A stretch of DNA of 64,000 bases, from NCBI GenBank assembly GCA_951812925.1, contig OX638372.1:44390245-44454244 (forward strand), read 5' to 3'. The first letter of the stretch is position 1. Each line of letters begins with the position of its first letter. The stretch is from Calliopum simillimum (Eukaryota; Arthropoda; Insecta; Diptera; Lauxaniidae). Position numbers and translations under genes: made by a program. Below, piece by piece: positions 58,401 through 64,000 of the stretch. Under the pieces are notes generated by a model. That model searched no databases. It had not been told where the DNA came from and worked only from the letters and a program-made list of their open reading frames with translations.

Positions 58401-60130
58401 GTCTAAAAGTTTCAATATCAAATATCAAACACGATGGTAAGAATTATAAAACAGGAATACAATGTTTTTATTTTTTTTAAAACAATATAAAAATAAAAAA
58501 AAACTATTAAAATTAAAAGACAACCAATCAAAATTAAAAAAAATGTTTTTTGTGTGTTTTGCATTGGGAGATTTGAACCTGGAGATACGAGCGGGTGTGA
58601 TAGATGCGCGTTTGCACGCATTTAACAGCCCGTTTCCGGTAATTTTTATGTATTTTTTCTTTCCGTGTAGGGTGATCGATTATTTGCCTTTTTATCAAAA
58701 ACGAATTTAGGGTTTTCCGAACTGTGACGATGCGATTGTTAATTTATTTATTGTATAAAACCCAAATGTCGAATTTTTACGTAAACATATTATTTTTTTA
58801 ACTGGTCCGACCATTCATTCACCACAATTACGAACATATCATACAATCTCATATTGTTGACTCAGCAGGCATACTGTATATTTTTCAATGCAAGTACAAT
58901 AAAACCATTCGCAACTTTCTCAATGCACTGACCGATATTCCATCTTTTGCAATACATCAGTGCTTAAAAGTCTGGCCTGGTATATTATACGCTTTTTTAA
59001 GGGGATTCCTGCCTGTAGCAAGGGACATTTTATGTTGGTTTGCAGAGTTTATGTTGGAACTTTAATAATTTCTGATGTCTAATATCTTGCTATGGAAAAC
59101 ATCTCCAGACCATTAGGTTAAATGTCTGCCTGGCGATTTCTTTAACGCACATCGTTCAGCAGAACTTTCTTATGCGATCTGAAGAGGTTGAATTTGGACT
59201 CGTCCGAAAATATCGGAAGTACAACGGAAAAAGAATAATTTTCCGCCCAATAAGAAAAAAAGTTAATTTAACATGGTAGAATTGTCAATTTGACATGCCA
59301 AGTCTGTTAATTTAAAATTTTGAAAATGTTAATTTGACAATTGTCTTTTGTTTTTTGATGCATGTAAAAAAAAAATTAAGAAAAAATTTACAACTTTATT
59401 TTAAAAAAAAAGCAAAGCAATTCGTCGCTCAAATCAACTCACAAACATTAATAAAAAAAAAAATTTCCCATAAATTAATCAATTAACAAACACTTTTCAA
59501 ATGAATTGTAATTGAAATTCCATATCAATAAAAGTAAGAAAGCAACTTAATTGCATTTTCTATTGACGCGCGTTTAATCAAGTGTTTACAGCAACTATTC
59601 ATCAATTACACAAACGAAAATATTTTAATTGATTTCCCAAAAAAAAAAAAATTGTAACATTTTTCTGTGCATTCCTTAAATTCAGTTTTATTGTAAAACA
59701 TTTGTCGGCTACATCAATTTTTAATTTCAGCATGAACGCACATCCCTCTTAATATGATTTGATGTAACAACAATTGGTTACTCAATATATCAGTCAGTTA
59801 GCCATTCAAAAGGAAATTTCCATCGATTTGTTTATATATTTGTAAGTACTCGTATGTGGTGGAGTTGTAGTATTTAATTTCAATTATTATAAATGGGAGC
59901 TTATAATGCTTTTTTGTGCCATGTAGATTGGAAATGATTTTATTCGCAGCTAAATTAAAAAGAGTATCCTTTTTTCAAGCTCATTACTCAGAATATCAAG
60001 TCGAATCAAAGCTTCATTTCTCTTCACAAACCAACAGCAGTTACCATCATTGTTGATTAAATACTTAATACAATTGTATCAAAAGTACTACATTTTTACC
60101 TTTGCGCTTGTTTTCATTTAAAAAAACAAT
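55476..60130. other. Intergenic stretch with tRNA-like fragments, no gene
   Basis: AT-rich with many A- or T-runs. B-box-like pieces occur at about 56,716 (GGTTCGATTCCCACC, plus), 56,976 (CCGATTCGAATCATAG, plus) and 58,565 (minus, CCAGGTTCAAATCTCCC). Each lies next to a long A or T tract, and none has a full cloverleaf. A repeated ACGTAGTT/CGCACGTAGTT motif lies at 55,775-55,820. No protein-coding gene can be supported. Confidence 0.4.
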
Positions 60131-60134
60131 AAAT

Positions 60135-60363
60135 CTGTGGCAAAAAGGAAAACAACTTCAGTCGACTTAAGCAAAATTGGTTTGAGCTCAATTTTCTATT
60201 AGTTCTGGGTAAAATTAACCTTTCGTTTTTGAACATTGTTAAGATTTAAATAAGCAATAAAAATACACTCAAAAATGAAAGTATAATTTTACCCAGAACT
60301 AGTGGAAAAAGCTCAAACCAATTGTGCTTAGGTCGACTTAAGCTGTTTTTCTTTTTTCCACAG
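60135..60363. mobile_element. 229-bp MITE with ~95-bp inverted arms
   Basis: CTGTGGCAAAAAGGAAAACA at 60,135 is inverted as the right edge ending in CCACAG at 60,363. Arms share GTCGACTTAAGC, AATTGGTTTGAGC, AGTTCTGGGTAAAATTA and TTTCATTTTTGA-like phrases. The loop is about 40 bp. It is non-coding; no clear duplication. Confidence 0.75.
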
Positions 60364-60726
60364 AATTTATGACAAAATTTTTTTAGTTAGTTTTTTTCCC
60401 CACGCTAAAAATTAAATATCGCAATTGGCACCTCTTGATTTTATTTGAAATAAAATATTTTGATATTTTTTTCTCATTTTGTTACATTTTTCATCGTTAG
60501 AAATTACGTTTTTTTAGGTCGCCGAAACACTGATTACTGTTACTGTGTACCGATCGTATTAGCATTAGTTTAATTACTTTAGAATAAACATTTTCTTTTA
60601 ATTCTACATTACATTACATTTTTTCTTTCTTAACATACACACGTATTTATCGAAGAGTTTCTTAATTAGGCTTATAATTTTGTAAAAACAATACATATGT
60701 TATTTTAGTACATAACATTAATTCGC

Positions 60727-61914
60727 CGGTGCTTACGAAGACTATCTCTTTTTTAAATGCGGACAAGAAAATCCTTTTTTCAAACTGCGGCGAAAAATAT
60801 CTTTTTTGTGCGAATGCGGACAAGAAAATCACTTTTTACAAAATGCGGCGAAGAAAATCTCTTTTTTAAAAATGCAGCGTTAAAAATCACTCTTTAATGC
60901 AAATTTTTCGAAAAAAAGGAATAAGAAAAATTTCTCTGAAAAAATTATTTTTTCAAAAAGTGATTTTCTTCGCCGCATTTTGTAAAAAGTGATTTTCTTC
61001 GCCGCATTTTGTAATAAGTGATTCTCTTCGCCGCATTTTATAAAAAGTGATTTCGTGGCCGTATATTACAAAAAAGATTTTTTTCGCCGCAATTTCAAAC
61101 TAGTAAGGGTGTTACCTTTGGCCTGGCCAAACATTAAATACCCTACACAGCAGTATTTTGAAAGTTTTGCTTATATAGGAGGTGCCACGCCCTCTTGTCC
61201 GTGTGAGTGAAATTTGGTTGGATTATCTCAAAAAATGTTTTCAGTATAGCGTTTTGAACCTTTTGCTTATATAGGAGGTGCTACGCCCTCTTCTCCGAAT
61301 TCACCCAGTTTTTTTTTCAGAGTTTTAATTTATAGTTTTTAGCATTTGAGTAAAATTTAGTTTGACTATCTCAAAAAACGCTTTCAGTATAGCGTTTTGA
61401 AGTTTTTGCTTATATGGGAGGTGCCACGCCATCTTGTCCAAATTCTCTTGGTTTTTGTTCAGAGCTTGCGCTTACAATTCGTAGTATTTATATGTATTTT
61501 GGTTGCATTATCGTGAAAAAAACTCAAAAAGTTGCATTTTGAATATATTTTTTGTATGGGCGGTAGGCGTGTCCGTTGACCGATTTCGCTCATTTTCAAT
61601 CCCCCGAGCTAACTTTGAAGCCGAAGGCTGTGCACCAAATTTCATTGAATTATCTTGGTTAGTTTTTCCAAAAAGTGTATTTCCACACACAGCCAGCCAG
61701 CCAGATAGCCAGCCACCCAGCCAGGCAGACGGACATGGCTATATCGACTCAGGAGGTGACGCTGATCAAGAATATATATGCTTTTCTATATCTGCCACGC
61801 CTCCTTCTCTGCGTTACAAACTGAAGGACAAAGTGAATATACCCTGAGTGTAGGGTATAAAAAAGATTTTCTTCGCCGCAACTTTCGGTTGGAAAATTTC
61901 CTTCGTAAGCACCG
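60727..61914. mobile_element. Small foldback element with ~30-bp tandem repeat arms, split by Helentron D
   Basis: CGGTGCTTACGAAG at 60,727 is inverted as CTTCGTAAGCACCG ending at 61,914. The arms are arrays of ~30-bp units: GCGGCGAAGAAAATC plus an A/T tract on the left, and inverted GATTTTCTTCGCCGC on the right. The right array is interrupted by Helentron copy D at 61,100-61,859. The element without the insertion would be about 430 bp. It has the foldback plan in miniature but a sequence unrelated to the large element. Confidence 0.75.
61100..61859 (-). mobile_element. Helentron-like non-autonomous element, copy D
   Basis: Minus-strand copy: 3' CTAG at 61,100-61,103, TTTGGCC/GGCCAAA hairpin, TACCCTACACAGCAG, two to three GAGGTGCCACGCC monomers (short array), a reduced CAGC microsatellite at about 61,690-61,725, and the 5' end TATACCCTACACTC at about 61,859. 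It is inserted within the repeat arm of the 60,727-61,914 foldback. Confidence 0.85.
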
Positions 61915-61919
61915 CAAAT

Positions 61920-64000
61920 TATAAAATATATTGTTTACATAAGGTTGTTACTGTGTAAAATTCCAAGCTTGCTTTATTTATCCATTTGCATGAACGTGTG
62001 AAGAATCATAGTAAAGAACACAAAGTTTTGCATTGTGAAAAGAGACTTGATCTTCTATTGCAGTACACATTAGGCCAAATGATTGGTTTTTCTATGCGAA
62101 ATTAATAAAAGCGAAAATTTGATATTATTTGAACCAATAACTGTAGCAAAGGGATAAGTAAGAATAATTTCAAAACATTTTTTAGAAAAATTAACCCTTT
62201 CGTGAACACTAACTCGTTCGAGGACAAAAATAAAATGGGAATGATGATTCTTCTAACTTTTTTCAGTGAATATTTTTTATCCTTGTTCCCTTTTTATACA
62301 TAACAAATTTCATACATAATAGTTTCGGACATATGACTATTTTAGTTTTTAAGGGGCGTGATTTCACCCATTTTTTCAATGGATATTATTTATCTCAAAC
62401 CGTTTCAAAAGTGTAATGGATTGTGTTAAGTAAACGGTGTGGCACCCTCCATTTTTTTAGCCCATGATATTCCTCTAAACGATTTTAATACGCTTAAAAA
62501 ATTTGTATTTTGACTAAGGAGAACGTGGGCTAATCTCTGCGGAGTTTTTTTTAATAAGTGCCTACACCTTTGAAATGTAGTTTTCTCTGGCGTCTACAAA
62601 ATAATTATTATAGAGAATGTTTAAAAATAAAATTTTAAATGCATTTTAACATAAATAAAAAACAAAAACAACATTTTGACAACAAAAATAACAAATTTCA
62701 ATTCAAAATTTACAACTCTTTGGCGCTAGCAATAAAATGTATTTTCGATTTCATTTCTCATCATAAGGCAAAAAGAAAAAAATATTCAACTTGCTAAATT
62801 TTACTATCGCCAAGACAATTCTCAAAAAGATGTATCATACCTAAGGCAACAACAAAATCACTTAAGTATGTGCAACAAATGAGTGAAAAATCAAAAAAAT
62901 TTGTCAAGTTTTTATTGCCTCATTCAGCAAAACTTAAAGAAAAAAGAAAAATCTTCAAGACCGACGATACTTAGATAGATGAATGCTGCACATGGTTGTT
63001 AATTTTGAAAAAAAGTTTTTTCTTTCAATGATTTGTATTCATTTTTATTTTTAGCAACTTTGTTGAAAATAAACATGCGTCAAATAGAAACCGAAACGGG
63101 AGAATAGAGGAATAACACATACTGTCAAAGAGCTAAATTAGATGGGTTTGCCACTTTTGATTGGAGACTCTGGTGGCGGTGCTAAGTATGGAAAAAATTT
63201 GTGACTGTAAGCAAAAAGATTACAGAACTGATCTTTTCAAGTCAAAATAGAATTTGTTATAATTCGTTCAATATAAAATTATCATACTGCAATTTAGAAA
63301 AAGCGCGTTGGTACTTTCATTAGTACTATACCAGCAAAAAAACAGTCAATAAACTAACTTCACAATTTGTTATGTTTGGCAAGAAAGGGATCTTATCTTC
63401 TATAACAACATTTTACAGAGCGACAGGGTACATTTTACAATTTTAAAATTCTATCCTTGGTCAATTTTATTTGGTAAGCTTATGAAGTTTATGATTCTCA
63501 ACATATTTGACTAAAATACTATTTATGTAGTTATCTTTTACAAAGCTCGATCTAAGTATTCTAGGAACAAATACATTATATGTTTATGTTTTACATGTGA
63601 GCGTTTCAACATAACAAATGACTTATTAACAATTAACAAATATATGATGAAATTATTTACACTGTGTAGACATTGAAAATACTTACAATGAAAGTAAAAA
63701 TAAAAGCGATCAACAAGAAGAGTCATCACAATTATTCTGCTTGAATTAGCAGTATTTTATTGTTTGTGCACATACAAAGCTACTTGAATAAGTTCTATCA
63801 AAAATGTGCCTACCCCGCACACTTTACTGCCACCGCCATCGCCCACTGTAACAGTAGATGTAAAATATGCGACCGCATTAAAATTAAGTATTATTTTTAT
63901 TTATTTTAAACATAATATCTGGCATATATGTATGTAGGTATGTAGTCAGTCGTATTTATGTTGTTTAGTTTTTTCCTCAATTCAATGTTTATGTTGTTGA
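61920..64000. other. Intergenic stretch without recognised gene
   Basis: AT-rich sequence with short ORFs only. There is no transposon end, RNA gene or coding domain that I can support. Confidence 0.4.

Overview
The window looks like intergenic or intronic DNA from a higher fly (Diptera, probably Schizophora). It is AT-rich, full of homopolymer runs and CAA/CAG-rich stretches, and carries Helentron/DINE-type elements of the style common in fly genomes. I found no host protein-coding gene and no convincing tRNA or rRNA gene. Only one long open reading frame exists in 64 kb, and it belongs to a transposon. The taxonomic call is an inference; no host gene anchors it.

The dominant object is a foldback DNA transposon of about 21.8 kb (about 32,963-54,766). 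Each end has a non-repetitive terminal domain of about 320 bp followed inward by a large array of a 311-bp unit: about 17 copies on the left (33,290-38,668), and about 12 on the right (50,602-54,452) in the opposite orientation. Each 311-bp unit is a dimer of two related ~155-bp half-units, and unit variants recur in blocks of four. Between the arms lie a 240-bp tandem array (39,526-40,875), a nested 3.2-kb inverted repeat (41,703-44,864), a 582-bp motif-rich insertion with a 9-bp target duplication, and one gene (45,485-48,922). The gene's 1145-residue product combines an N-terminal Cys/His cluster, a Mutator-like (MULE) DDE transposase core and a C-terminal ubiquitin-specific-protease-like (C19) domain. 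The architecture fits the FB-NOF/Phantom branch of the Mutator superfamily. Two small relics of the same terminal sequence lie at about 120-371 and 13,790-14,335.

The flanks are a mosaic of smaller elements. There are four Helentron-like non-autonomous elements (2,315-3,400; 10,766-11,400; 21,313-22,452; 61,100-61,859), each with a 3' CTAG end; three keep the sub-terminal inverted repeat. There is also a degraded LTR-retrotransposon gag relic (about 3,412-3,978), an isolated primer-binding-site-like sequence (2,199-2,215), a TTAA-flanked mini-element (17,196-17,328), and several foldback or MITE-like palindromes (4,287-6,022; 14,340-15,055; 15,614-16,947; 22,855-23,270; 26,065-26,257; 54,769-55,425; 60,135-60,363; 60,727-61,914). 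A dispersed ~550-bp family has copies near 20.5, 24.5 and 26.7 kb. Several show clear nesting, which gives a relative order of insertion.

The remaining stretches (notably 6.0-7.2, 8.1-10.7, 12.1-13.8, 17.3-20.5, 27.6-32.9, 55.5-60.1 and 61.9-64.0 kb) show only low-complexity DNA, short chance ORFs and a few tRNA-like B-box fragments.
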